64,000 nucleotides of DNA from Adiantum capillus-veneris (Eukaryota > Streptophyta > Polypodiopsida > Polypodiales > Pteridaceae). Made by a program: the position numbers and the translations under genes. Positions 26,984 through 39,300 of the stretch are shown one piece after another; the stretch's first letter is position 1; every line of letters starts with the position of its first letter. The stretch lies in contig CM043944.1 in assembly GCA_014529385.2 (NCBI GenBank), forward strand, positions 80,940,384 through 81,004,383, written 5' to 3'. The notes beneath the pieces were generated by a model. It saw only the letters and a list, made by a program, of their open reading frames with translations, was not told where the DNA came from and did no database searches.

Positions 26984-29900
26984 TTATCTCCACTGTTGAC
27001 TTTGCTTCATTCTAGGTCTTGTTGAGTTCTTGAGATCTTCATGCAGTTCTGGTGTAGTTGCAGATGGCTTTTGGTTGATTGGTAGCCAAATCTTTGTATA
27101 GCCTGTGTAGAACCCTTGTCCAAGAGGAACATTCTTTAAGATCCGTCTTTGTTCTGTATCCTCTTGAAAGTTGTGGTTGACTTTAGCATCTTTTGTTGTG
27201 GTTCTGTTGTATACCTGCTTCTTAGGTATTCGAGGATATTGTCGAAGTTGATACCTTGTGGGCCTTCTTTCTTGGGAGGGTCCTGACTTCACTGCATATG
27301 CTCTAACTTGCGGTTTTGGTACCCATATCTTTCTATTACCTCCATAGTACTCCTGTTGTTTTAAGCTCCATTCTGACTCTATCCATCCCATGTGTTTGTC
27401 TTTCTGTGTTGATTTCTTGTCCTTAATCCAAACCAGATCATTGACTTTGACTAAACTGCTCGGTACAAACACTTTCTTGCCTTTGCTTTGCTTTCTTGAG
27501 TACTTTGGTTGAAATATATTTGCTTTTCTGGGTGTCTCCTTAGAGGTTTCTGTTGGGTCAGCAATTGACTTTAAGCTTTGAAAGCTTGACTTGCTTGAAG
27601 AAGCTGATCCATGAGGGTTCTTTGATGTAGCGGCATATGTTGTCACCTCTTCTTTGCTAATTGGTGGAGGGTCCACTTTGGACTTACCTTTGTCTACAAG
27701 ATTTGTCTTCTTTACCTCTGGTCTTGGTGGCATTCTGTTCAATAGCTTTCGTGGTTGCTCTTTGTTCTATTTGATCTGAACTTGCTATTGCCTGATTTGC
27801 TTTAAGCTCGACTTCTAAAGTTCTCTTTGATGGAGATGAATCATCTTCAATAAGCTTTGCTTTGGCATCGGTCTCCATTTTAAGTGTGCTTGAGGACTTT
27901 GTGTTGTCATCCACGGCTGACCAGTCTTGGTCTTCATTCTTTGTTAACTTTGATGAATGCATCCTGTTTACATTCTGTATCTCTAATATCTTCTAGGCCA
28001 TTGGCATTCCCATTATGATGTTGTTTGGCATATCTTTTGCTGTGATCACATGGAATTGAGATTTGACGATATGTGAACTTACTTCAATGGTGGTGGAGAT
28101 GATTCCCCAGCATTCTTCTTATTTGTTTCCTGATATGCTCACAAATTCAGGAGCATCTTCTAGTTGTGGTTGGCTACATCTTTTCCAAGTGCGAAATGAC
28201 ATGAGGTTCTTGTCTAACTGAAAATCTAGCTTTACTTCACTTGACAGCTTTTCTTCGTTTTCACTGGTGATATTGCACTTGATATTTTCATGATTTCTTT
28301 TTTTATTGATTGATTTTGTTGTGGCAGTGTCCTTGGGTTGAGCTTTTTCTGCCTTTTCTTTGCTTTGACCACCTGCTTTAATCAATGTTGGCTCCATTGG
28401 CTATATTATTGCACCTTTTTGCAATTGTTGAGCATTGTCCTCCTGCATCTGAGTAACCTTTGATCTTAGAAGATCCACTGTACTTTCTAGCAGAATCTGT
28501 CTCTTTGGAGGAGATTTTGGTGGTGACCTTTGTGTAATTTTTTGAACTTTAGCTCCCATTGACTTTGACTTTTCTATCACTTGTTCTGGTAGCTTGAGGC
28601 TTTGCATCATCTTCAGATAGTCTTTGACTTCAGTCCTACCATCCATAAGGGTTTATACAAGGTCATGATCTTGGTGATATTCGTTACCATGTGTATCTGG
28701 ATATGCATATGTGAGTCTAGTCACATGTAACTGTTTGAACACTATCGTACTTGTTGGGTTTTGACTTTGACTTGTGGAGATCAGCTGAAACTTCTGTCCT
28801 TTATGATCTTCATAGAGGCATTTATCTATAGATTTTGATGGAATCTGGTGCAATTGGAAACTTCCAACAACCATATGATCTTTGAATGGTTTCTGCCTTG
28901 ATCTGTTGGCTAGAAGCCCTAGGGCTTCTAACTGGTGTAGCATTTCTTGGTACATAAGCTGAACTTGATGAATTTACAGCTCCGCCCTTCCTAGGGTGAT
29001 CACTATAACCTGCTTCATTGTATGAGTTCAAAATTGTTTGGCTTTGGTTCAGTCTCACCTTTTGGGATTGTGAAGGTACACTTTGGGTAGCACTGTTGCT
29101 GTTTGGCATCAGTAATCCTTCTGCATAGTTTCGTATGTATCTTCGTGAAACATGACAAATTATTCCCCAAGTCAAGCTATAGATAGCATTATCTTTGCCT
29201 TGATATTGTCTATCCCATTGGTCTCCTATGATTTGAGCTTCTGTGGTTTTAGGACCCAATGCATCATAGATGCTAGACTCTCGTCTATATCTACGACTGT
29301 TTTGGTCAAAGTATGTGCTCGTTTGGTCACAACATCGAAGCTTGATTTCCGATGGAGGAGAGTTTGGCTCTAAACAAATTTTTGGTTTCACTCGGGTAAT
29401 ATCCTTCAGCTCTAGAGAGGATGGGCTATAATAGATTCTTTCCTTTGAAACGAACCATCCTTTCTGATCTATCTCTGGACGCACTTCTATGAGCTGGTAT
29501 ATGGGCCGTTCAAACACTGGTTGATCCTTTTTGTACAGATTCTCTTTTTGGTCTACATAGTGTGTATATGAATTATGTGTACCATACAAAGCTATCGTCA
29601 TTATATTTGATGTGTCCCTTAGACTCATGAATGATTGCACACTTGTGGTAGTGGATGCAGAATCATTTGAAAATTTAATAGTCTTTTCACCCTTCGGTGA
29701 CATCTCGACACCTTTACTAAATTCATGCAAGAATTTGTTGTTCAAAGAATTAATTTTAAGCTTTTCAGGTGATCTTTATGCTCATTTTGAAGTTGCAGTG
29801 GTACTGGTGCTTCTAATGGTAATGCAGAATCATTTGATAGCATTAAAAGTGACGAGTTAGATGCACTTACATCGAGATCCGCATTTCCAATTTGCTTTGT

Positions 29901-30441
29901 ACCTTGCTTGGCAGTTGATGTATCCCTGTTGTCAGGATTTTTTGGACAATATTCAAAAAAATGTCCACCTTTGCGTCCACAATCTGAGCAATACGCCATG
30001 ACTGGTGGTATTTCAATTGGTTCTGTCATGTCGAGCTCTTGCTGAGGAGCTTCTGCTTCTATGCTTGCCAAATTGTCGGCATCTTCTTTTAAAACACTAA
30101 GCATCAAGATGTAGAATGCTCCATCTTGACCTTTGTACCGTCTTTGGCTTGATTCTCCAATTAGACTGGCTTTTATTGGTTGATCTGTTGGATTTTGAAT
30201 TTCTGGCTCTCGACTATAGATCTGACCACTGTAATCCATGTACATTGATTCTTTATTGCATATGCACTAAATGTATGTTTTGTTGACTTCTACAGGTCTC
30301 TGAATAAACACTTGGGTTGACTTTTTGAACTTCTATCTGCACTTCATCTTTGAGCTTAGTGAACATCTGGGAGTTCTCTGAATCTGGCTTTACTCTGATC
30401 AATAGGATCTTGGCTCCTGTTTTGCTTTTGCTACTCATCAA
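26984..30441 (-). pseudogene. Unrecognised long coding remnant with a CCHC knuckle
   Basis: On the minus strand successive open stretches cover 30441-30253, 30245-29742, 29745-28822, 28955-28653, 28646-28401, 28397-28119, 27962-27684 and 27742-26984. Several are in one frame separated by single stops (near 28650, 28398, 28116 and 27998), so this looks like one ancestral coding region of about 1,100 codons. Visible features: a CCHC-like knuckle, CSDCGRKGGHFFEYCP, near 29960-30000; a motif seen twice, G(E/D)xxxRxYxG(Q/K)DxAxY, near 30150 and 29210; a stretch NNIIMGMPM near 28010-28040 that recalls the C-terminal part of retroviral-type proteases; and a Lys/Pro-rich C-terminal part. I find no reverse transcriptase or integrase. 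It precedes a minisatellite, polypurine tract and LTR in the same orientation, so a gag-bearing non-autonomous LTR element is the best guess. Confidence 0.5.
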
Positions 30442-30571
30442 GTATCTATGGCCTTTTGAATCTGCATATAAGACTTTTTCTCCATCGTAGCCATATAGCT
30501 ATAAAATTTTTGTGCATGTGTTGCCACTGCTACTAGCTTGCTCTGTTGTACTTGAACTCTCGGCTCGAGAT
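30442..30571 (-). other. Junction between Gypsy-A and the unrecognised coding remnant
   Basis: Similarity between the two Gypsy-A-family copies (here and at 23159) ends at 30572. Open frame continues through this stretch on the minus strand without an LTR or primer site, so the coding remnant has no visible 5' boundary. Confidence 0.4.
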
Positions 30572-31915
30572 ACCGTCAGATAATCTTACCGTTTATTAAT
30601 ACCTTGTCTTCATGTCATAGGATGGACTCAATTGAAGTGCTTCTTCTTGATCTTTGATTTTTTGAGGGTTTGCAACTATTGCTTCTTTTGGTGGTGCTCC
30701 TTTGTAAGGCTTACGTAGGCTCTCATGGAAAACATTGTGCATGAGACAATGGTTGGGCAACTTGAATTGATAAGCCATCTCACTGGTTGGCTTAAGAATT
30801 TAAAGAGGACCATAATATCTTTTTGCTCGTTTAGCATTATACTCTTGGTGGCCCGTAGGATTCTTGCCCGTAGTATACCTTAGACGAGCCTTGAGAAACT
30901 TTAGCAAGACCCAATCATTTTCCTTAAAGGTTAAGGCTCTTCTGTGCTTATTAGAAGCAACCCTTTTTGCCTTTTCTTTGATATGGATATAACCTCTTTA
31001 ATCTTTGGAAAAGATTCTTGGCTATATTCATCAATAGCAAAGATCTTCCCATGTACTTTAAGTAGTACGGGACTTTTGGATCTTCCCTCTTGGCTATATT
31101 CTTGTGAGTCTCGGCTATATTCATCAATAGCAAAGATCTTCCCATGTACTTTAAGTAGTACGGGACTTTTGGATCTTCCCTCTTTAACCTTCAAAGGTGG
31201 TTTCCCCATAGAAGTGTGTACAATGTCATTGTATGCATACTCTATAAGAGGTAGGTACTTCTGTCATTGAGAACATTGATCTACTTCCATGACATAGGCT
31301 TTTAGTAGATTTAAGAATCGTTAGGTTAGTTTATTTCACTTTGGTCATCCGTTTGCGGACAATAGGCCGAAAGGGAAATTTAATCTACTTCCTAAATTCT
31401 CAAAGAGACCCTTCTAGAAACTATTGGTCATTCTAGGATCTTTGTCCGACACTATGTATGTTGGCAAGCCATGATACTTTAAAATTTGAGATCTGAAGTG
31501 GGTTGCCATTTGATGTGCCTTACTAGTCTTTTTGAGTGTGTTTTCTTGTTAAGCCTCTGACTGAAACAATCCAAATTGCTTCCCTCGATCAAATTTTAAT
31601 TTTTGGTATACCACGCATTTTGAAACATACTCTTGTATGTTTACTTTTCATGGTAGACCAATAGAAATACATTTCTACTCCCTGCAGATTAGATTATGGA
31701 ATCCCTCTTTCCCCCGCCTATAAGGAGAAGCATGAGCTTCATACATGACTTTCTTATTGTATGGGTGAGTAACACATAGCCTCTTGCCGTTTGGAAAATA
31801 ACCATACTTCAAGGTGAATGGTTCTTTTTCTTCCCTCATGCAAAGGCTGTGATTACATACTTAAAGTCTTGGTCAGTAGCATACTCATCTATCATAAAAG
31901 ATAGATCATTTTGAG
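30572..31915 (-). pseudogene. Gypsy-A integrase and chromodomain part
   Basis: The minus strand reads from the integrase zinc-finger region (near 31860-31560), through the core (much decayed near 31480-31250) and the connection (MAYQFKLPNHCLMHNVFHES, from about 30778), to a chromodomain start (EDKVLINGKII) near 30590. It is the continuation of 36367-39653, interrupted by Copia-B. A 93-bp in-frame tandem duplication lies at 31020-31205. Stops and frameshifts are frequent. Confidence 0.88.
31020..31205 (-). repeat. 93-bp in-frame tandem duplication in Gypsy-A integrase
   Basis: The segment starting GGCTATATTCATCAATAG at 31020 recurs at 31113 with practically no difference over the first 72 bases. 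The period of 93 bases equals 31 codons, and the repeated peptide includes SKSPVLLKVHGKIFAIDEYS. Confidence 0.9.
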
Positions 31916-32141
31916 TGTCACCATATACATGTGGTAGTGATGTGTGTGAACACACTAGGACCGCCGGGGCATTTTTTCCCTCTTTAGGAGGTTTTCCCCC
32001 CGTGCATTGTATATACGCCCATCACTCTAGGGCTATCTATCTTTCCATTGCTCACTAAGTAACATACTCTCTATTGTGTGCCTTGAGCTTCCTTCGTCTT
32101 CTCCAAGCTATGAGTGTTTCTCTGCAACCCTAATTCCAACA
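31916..32141 (+). repeat. Copia-B 5' LTR
   Basis: 226 bases. It contains a TATATA motif near 32008. It is followed after two bases by the primer site TGGTATCAAAGC. Confidence 0.95.
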
Positions 32142-32143
32142 AT

Positions 32144-32155
32144 TGGTATCAAAGC
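32144..32155 (+). other. Copia-B primer binding site
   Basis: TGGTATCAAAGC differs at one base from the usual tRNA-Met complement (TGGTATCAGAGC). Confidence 0.85.
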
Positions 32156-32417
32156 AGGTCATGTCCTCCCGGGCTTAGTCGTTAGCTGCTCCAGCACACG
32201 CCTGCTCACTTTCTCCGATTTCAGTGAGCTTTGGCTCATTTCGGCCTCTGTTTCCACTACAGGCTATTTTGTCATTTTGTGCAGAATTTTTGTCAGTGCC
32301 GTTTTCTACATAACAGGTGCCTTATAGTCTTCTACGGTTTGTGCTATATAGCACAGGTTGTTCGCGCTCCGTTTCTCCTATTTTCGGGCAGTTTTCACAT
32401 CAGGTGCAGCATTTACC

Positions 32418-35400
32418 ATGGCTGACAACAACAACACAGATGTGTTCAAGATGTTTGCGTGCAGTTGAACATGCTTTTATTGCTTCTCAAAGAAAGGATG
32501 GTAACAACAATGCAACCACTTCTTATGGTTGTGTTGCGAGTGGCAAAAATTCTGTTCCTAATGCTTCTACTGGCAGCAATTCGTTTGGAAATTCTGGTGA
32601 TTAGGGCAAAAAGAAGATGCGTTGCCATTATTGTAAAGCCAATGATCACTTGATCAAGTCGTGTCCTAAGTTGAAGGCCAAAGAGGCTAAGAAGAAAGAG
32701 AGTGGTTCCACTGCAAATGCTGGTTCCACTACAAATGTAGCCATTGTTGAGTCTTCTGTGAAAGGAGACTGTGTTGCTGATGTTGATGCAGAATGGGCTT
32801 GTAGTGCAGAGTGCACTTACAATCCTGATGTCCATGATGCATGCTTGTCAATTGCTGCAGATTCACATGTGTGGTATTTCGACAGTGGTGCTACAAATCA
32901 CATTACCTCACATCGTGAATTGTTTACCTCTCTCGAGTCTGTCCCTCATGGGAATTCAGTCCCTTGTGCCAACAACGCCTCTTATCCAGTTCAGGGATTT
33001 GGAAAGATTGTGCTCACTGCTGCTAATGGCAATTCCTTCACACTTGTTGATGCACTTTATGTACCTGGGATCAAGAAGAATATCTTGTCTGTATCCGCAC
33101 TTGCTAGACTTGGACTTGTAGTTAAATTTGTGGATGATAGATGTACAGTTCATGATCTCAGTTTTGGTGATGAAATTGTTGCATCTGGGCTTTTGTGCCG
33201 TGGGCTGTATAAGCTCACTTTGTATGACAATTGTGGACAAAATTTTGCAAATGCTGTTGCAGATTCAAGGGCTATTTCAGATGCAAAACTTTGGCATGCA
33301 CGTTTTGGTCATCTGAATTTTGCCAGTTTGCTGCGTTTGCAGAAATCTGATATGGTTGCTTCTTTTACACCTCTTGAAGCACCTGCCAAACATGTTTGTG
33401 AAGGTTGTATTTTGGGTAAGATACAGCGTTCTAAATTTCCAAAGGATGGTTCAGATCGGGCCACATGCAAGTTGCAGCTTGTGCATAGTGATGTTTGTGG
33501 GCCCATGCAAACTCCGTCCTTGGGAAATTACTTGTACTTCGTGACTTTCATTGATGATTACTCCAAGCATGCATGGGTATTTCCGCTTAAAGCGAAGTCT
33601 GAAGTTTTTATGTGCTTCAAACAATTTCTGGCTATGGCTGAAAATGTCTCGAAATGTACTATGGGCACCCTCGTTCTGATCGAGGGGGGGGGTATATGTC
33701 TCATGAATTTAAGGCATTTCTGGCTAGTCGTGGGATAAAACACCAATGTACAGTGCCTTATACACCTCAGCAAAATGGTGTTGCTGAGAGGAAAAATAGG
33801 TCACTGACGGAAATGGCACGATGTATGGTCAAAAGTCAAGCTTTGCCGCATTCTTTTTGGCTTGAGGCCATCATGTGTGCCACTTATGTACTTAACAGGT
33901 GTCCTACGAAAGCTTTGCAGTCCATTACTCCATATGAAGCATGGCATGATAGAAAGCCTTCTATTGAGCACATGCGTGTTTTTGGTTGTTTGGCATATGC
34001 TTTGGTGCCACAAGTGCAGCGCAAAAAATTGGATGATAAGGCTGTCAAATGTATTTTTGTTGGTTATAGTGCTGAAAGCAAAGGCTACAGGTTGTATCAT
34101 CCGCAAACAAAACGTATTCTGGTTTCTCGGGATGTAGTGTTTGTGGAAGATTCTGCTCAGCCCTTGCTGTCATGTACTAGAGACAGTAATGTAAGCTCAC
34201 AGGACATTTATGACACTTTGGTGCCTCTTTTCAGTGGTGGAAATACGAATGTAAGTTCCAATGAGACAAATGTACAGCCTATGGGGGTTTCTGAAAATGT
34301 TTTAGATCAGCCTATTACTGATGCAGATGTACATGATGTACTTGATATATGAGGAAAGGGCTGAAAATGAGCAGGCTAGAGGTATGCCAAAATGGCTGGT
34401 GCACACTTTGCGTGACAGTAAATTGGATGCACCTTTGTCTAGTCGTACTCATTCAGGCTCTCGCCATGCATCTTATGCATCAGATTGTTATGCTTTGGCT
34501 GTGTCTAGCTTACATGATGTTGATGAGCCTCTGTCTTTTGATGAAGTACATAATTCAAAAAATTGGATGGTTACCATGGAATCAAAATATGATGCACTTA
34601 TAGAAAATGACACATGGACTTTATGTGATTTGCCTCCTGGTTAAAAGGCCATTGGTACAAAGTGGGTTTACAAGTTGAAACGCAAGCCGGATGGTGAGAT
34701 CGATCGCCATAAGGCTCGACTTGTCGCAAAAGGTTATGCACAGCAAAAAGGCATAGATTATGAAGAGACTTTTGCTCGCACTTGTCGTATGACTACTGTA
34801 CGTTTTCTATGTGCATTGGCAGCTCATTTTGGTTGGGATGTACATCAATCAAACATTGTTACTGCTTTCTTGAATGATGACATATTTGAGGAAGTTTATG
34901 TAACGCAGCCTTGCGGTTTTGTCATAAAAGGTCAAGAGGACAAAGTGTGCAAATGTAAGAAGGCTTTGTATGGGTTGAAGCAATATCCTCGTGCTTGGTA
35001 GGAGAAAGCTGTCACTCATTTGGTTAAACGAGGCTTTTGTAACAGTCCAATAGAAAGCACATTGTATGTAAAGCGTGAGGGTGATGTACTTCTCATTGTG
35101 GTTCTTTATGTTGATGATTTGCTGATCACTGGACCAAATGAGAGACATATTGCTGAATTTAAGGCTGATTTGAATGCTACTTTCAAGATGAAAGATTTGG
35201 GGCTGTTGCATCATTACTTGGGTATACAGTTTAAGCTGTGTGATGGTGGTATTGCCTTGTGTCAGAAAAGTTACATAGAGACATTGCTATGTAAGTTTGG
35301 ACTTGAGGATTGCAAACCTACTGCCACTCCCATGGAAACAGGTTTGAAGTTGAGTCTACATGATGCTGGCGATCCTACTGATGTCACTCTTTACCAAACT

Positions 35401-36061
35401 GTTGTTGGCTGCCTCATTTATGTATGCAACACGAGGCGGGATATTCAGTTTGCAGTCTCACAGGTCAGCAGATTTATGCATAGCCCAGGGTCTAAGCATT
35501 GGCAGGCTGTCAAGAGGATTTTCCACTACCTTAGTGGCACTTTACATCTTGGCTTGTTTTATCCCAAGGGGGGATCATTGCCGCCAGACTTGCATGCTTT
35601 TTTGGACTCAGATTGGGCTGGTTGTTTTGACACGCGAGTGTCCACAAGTGGTTTTTGTTTCATGCTTAACAGTTCATGTATATCATGGTTGAGCAAGAAG
35701 AAACCTTCGTGGCCACTTCAAGTTGTGAGGCTGAGTACAGGGCAGTTTTCACAGCTACGGTTGAGTGTGTATGGCTCAGACGCCTTATGGCTGATTTGGG
35801 TGTTGGACAGGACACTGCCAACACTATCTACACTGACAGTCAGAGCGCATTGGCAGTTGCGAGGAACCCAATTTTTCATGCTCGCACAAAGCACATTGAG
35901 GTGCATTACCACTATGTCAGGGAGAGGCTCTCAGCAGGAGAGATCAGCTTGGCTTATGTGCCAACATAGGATAACCTTGCAGATCTTTTCACAAATGCAT
36001 TGTCTCGTGAGAAGCTTGAAGCTTTCCGCAAAGCTTTGGGCTTACTCCCCTTTGTGGACTG
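32418..36061 (+). pseudogene. Copia-B gag-pol, gag mostly deleted
   Basis: Gag begins at ATG 32418 but reaches a stop after 16 codons. The zinc knuckle CHYCKANDHLIKSC is already at about 32620, so roughly 200 gag codons are missing. TAG is at 32602-32604. The protease motif DSGATNHI is near 32881, the pre-integrase region LWHARFGHLN is near 33292, and the integrase core starts with HSDVCGPM near 33484. A frameshift lies beside the G run at 33682-33690, and another near 34340. Stops in the reverse transcriptase are at 34642-34644 and 34999-35001. The catalytic YVDDLL (about 35109) is intact. A frameshift lies near 35690 at the start of RNase H, and TAG is at about 35967. RNase H ends near 36060. 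Confidence 0.93.
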
Positions 36062-36125
36062 ATCCTGTCCTCAGGGCATGACACTTCCCTTTACTCATGT
36101 GCCAGCTCTCGTTCACCGCATCACT

Positions 36126-36137
36126 CCAGGGGGGATT
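36126..36137 (+). other. Copia-B polypurine tract
   Basis: CAGGGGGGATT directly precedes the 3' LTR. Confidence 0.85.
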
Positions 36138-36366
36138 TGTCACCATATACATGTGGTAGTGATGTGGTAGTGAACACACTAGGACCGCCGGGCATTTTTT
36201 CCCTCTTTAGGAGGTTTTTTCCCCCGTGCATTGTATATACGCCCATCACTCTAGGGCTATCTATCTTTCCATTGCACACTAAGTAACATACTCTCTATTG
36301 TGTGCCTTGAGCTTCCTTCGTCTTCTCCAAGCTATGAGTGTTTCTCTGCAACCCTAATTCCAACAT
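36138..36366 (+). repeat. Copia-B 3' LTR
   Basis: 229 bases. It differs from the 5' LTR by a short change near GATGTGGTAGTG, a one-base G length change, a T/C run length change and one substitution. Confidence 0.95.
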
Positions 36367-39300
36367 TGAGTTGCTATAGATACCACATTTACCCTTGGCT
36401 GTCGTAAAAGTGCATTGACCACTTGATTGTGCTTGCTAGTAATATGAGCAATATGAATTTGAAATTGTGAAAGAAAATTTTCCCACCTCATTTGTTTGTT
36501 GGAGAGCTTGCTTTGTGTCATGAAGTTCTTGAGGCTTTGTGATCCATTTGTAGGATGAATGTAGTCCCCAAGAGATAGAATTTCCACATGTCTAGGGTAT
36601 ATAGAACATCTAGTAGATCTTTTTTGTATTTGCCCAATACTCGCTTATCGGAGTTGAGTCTTTGACTCTCATATGCTATGGCATTCCCTTCCTGAAGCAA
36701 AATAGCTCCAAGGAAATCACCACAAGCATCACATTGGACCTCAAATGCCTTTGAGAGATCTAGTAGTGTGAGCACACGTTGAGAGATAGGCTTCTCCTTA
36801 AGCTTCTCAAATGATTCTTGCACTTTTGCAGTCCATGAATACTTAACATTATTTTTTGTTAAGTCATGTAATGGGCATCTATAGTATGCACACATACCTA
36901 TAAAGCTTTGTACCTCCTATAGATTCCTTAGATTAGACCATCCTTTTATTACCTCTAACTTTGTTGCATCCATACCGGTGCCATCTGTAGAGATAATATG
37001 ACCTAAATATTGAATCTCTTGTAGGAAAAATTCACTTTTCTTTTGATTAATGAAAATCTCATTCTCTCTCACAACTTGAAATATTACCTCAAGTTGTCGT
37101 TTGTACTCCTCAAAAGAATTTGAGTGGCCTTTGGCGCATGAAATTTGTTTTTGATAGTGATCTTATTTAGTGCTCTATAGTTGACACACATGTGATATGT
37201 GTTGTCTTTCTTTTGCACTAAAAGTACTGGTGAACAGAATGGAGAGGATCTAGGACTCACCATCCCTTTTTCCACTATATCATGCACTTGCCTCATGATC
37301 TCCTCTTGTTGAGCTTGGGAAACTCGATAAGGAGGCTTGTTATGCAGTTAGATTCTTGGTAGAAGCTCTATTGCATGGTCATCATCCCTCGTTTTGGATG
37401 TACCTCACTAGGGATGTCATCAATGAAAACATCTTGGAATCCAATTAGGAAATTAGACAGCTCTAATTCCTCTTGATTCCCTTTATTACTACTTGTGAAA
37501 CCATTGGATCATTTACATATTCTCCAACAAAAATCATATAAACAGAAGTAGAGCTTTGCATGGACTTATTAAAAGCAAGAGTATTATGAGGGATATGGTA
37601 TTCCCTGACTCATTAGCATGTATGTACATGCTCTTTTCTCTGTAGTAGGTGAAGTAGATTCTCCTTTTAGGGAACTTCATGTTGGAAGCCATGCGGTTAA
37701 ACCATGGTGCCCCAACGATAACATCCCCATGTTTGAGAGGGGAGATGAAGAAATGCTCTTTGTCCACATAGCTTTGGACATGAAGCCTCAATTTTCCAAT
37801 CAAGGGAGTAACTGAGACGTCTTGTCCCTTGATAGCTCCATTGGATTTCAATGTATCTCCCATCTCGTGGTCTTGTATGCCTAGCTTGGTGGTCAACTCA
37901 GTGGATATGAAGTTGTGAGTTGTTGAACTAAGGTCAAACAAAATAAATGCATCATTCTCTTTCATCTTTCCCCAAGCATAGCAAAGGAGAAATCATTGGC
38001 AATGAGAATCCTCTTTTGGAGATTCAACCATAGAGGCTCTAGGCAGCTCATTTCACACATTTCTTTGGGGACAAGGCGCGATAGGCCTGTCCTTGCTCCG
38101 TGCACTTGAAGCATAGGTTATCTTTGTGATAACGCTTTAGCTCCTCGGGAGAAATTTGATTCTTGCCTTTGTAGACTCCTTTCTCCTTAGCTTTATTGTT
38201 GTTGATAGAGTTGCCTTAGGAAGAATTTTGAGCATTGTTCTTTCCCTTTGCTTCATTTTGATGTTTGTTTTCCTTGGAATTCCTTTTAGTCCCTTGTTGG
38301 AAATTGATGCGCGAAGCAACCATAGAGTGGTGGATTACTTCCGTGATAGAAATAGGCCGTTGGGAGTTGACATACTCGGTCATTTCTTCAAGTAATCTCG
38401 CAAAAAATTGTTGCTTTTTCTTGGCGAGGATCTTTTAAAAAAAAAGACAGTAGCCTTGAGATATAAATCCCAAAACTTGTCCACATATTTGTGGATAGAG
38501 TTCATGGGGGAGAAGCTTCAAACTTCACCATTCAATAAGCACTTTGTCATTTGCATCACTTGCAAGGAATTGCTTCATGATGGAAACTCTTAAAGTTTTC
38601 CATGTCTTTGGTGCTTCATTGTTTCCACGAAGGCTAGCCCACCATTTTTGTTAATTTTTGGAAGTGCATAGCTACATAACGTAGGTTGGAGGACTCCATG
38701 AATCCCTTGTCTCCAAAGGCCGCATCAAATTGCTGGATGAAGGCCAATACTTTATTGTAGCACAAAAGGTTCCATCATGGGTAAGGAAAGAGATACTCTT
38801 TCCTCCCTCTTTAAACTTCTTGAGCTTTTGGGACCTTCGCCATGCAGGGTAAGATTTGTGATGTACTCCCCTCTTGTATTCTCTAGGAGAATAGCTATAG
38901 CTTTCGTCGAAAAAGGAGGAAGGTGAAGAAGAAGGAGAAGAGGGTGACCTCTTTCTTGCCCTTTTCTTCCTTTGTTTCCTCTCTTCCCTTTTGGAGTGAT
39001 GAGGAGAAGGACTATGAGTTTATCATTTCCTCTTGGGTGGAGTTGGCGATCGTTTAGTCCGCCGTCTTTGTGGAGCCACATCTTTGGAGGAACTTAGGGA
39101 TTTATTACTTTCGCGTTCTTTGGATTCCTCCTCTCGTATGGGAGAAAGTCTTCTTTTGGGGGTCTCATCAAGAGGCCTCCTAAGCTCTCTCTCCTCTTGG
39201 AGAGGAAAGGAATCCCATAAACACGAAGTTGTTGAGTAACCTTGGCTTGCAAAGCAAGGTTTCCCATAGCTTGTTGCAACCTTGTAACAAGATAATTAAC

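Larger units (their letters stand above)
31916..36366 (+). mobile_element. Copia-B: short Ty1/copia element inserted in Gypsy-A
   Basis: LTRs are at 31916-32141 and 36138-36366, both TGTCACC...CCAACA. The target duplication is TTGAG (31911-31915 and 36367-36371). The LTRs differ at only about four small sites, so the insertion is young. The element is only 4,451 bases, because most of gag is missing. It splits Gypsy-A between RNase H and integrase; the flanking gypsy sequence joins up when one copy of the target duplication is removed. Confidence 0.96.

Noticed and set aside
26984-30441. Integrated caulimovirus-like sequence
   Set aside because: A CCHC knuckle is present, but I find no movement protein motif, reverse transcriptase or RNase H, and a polypurine tract plus LTR lies downstream. 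An LTR element fits better.
34321-34644. Separate gene between two Copia-B frames
   Set aside because: It is the linker and start of the reverse transcriptase of Copia-B, separated only by a frameshift and a stop.
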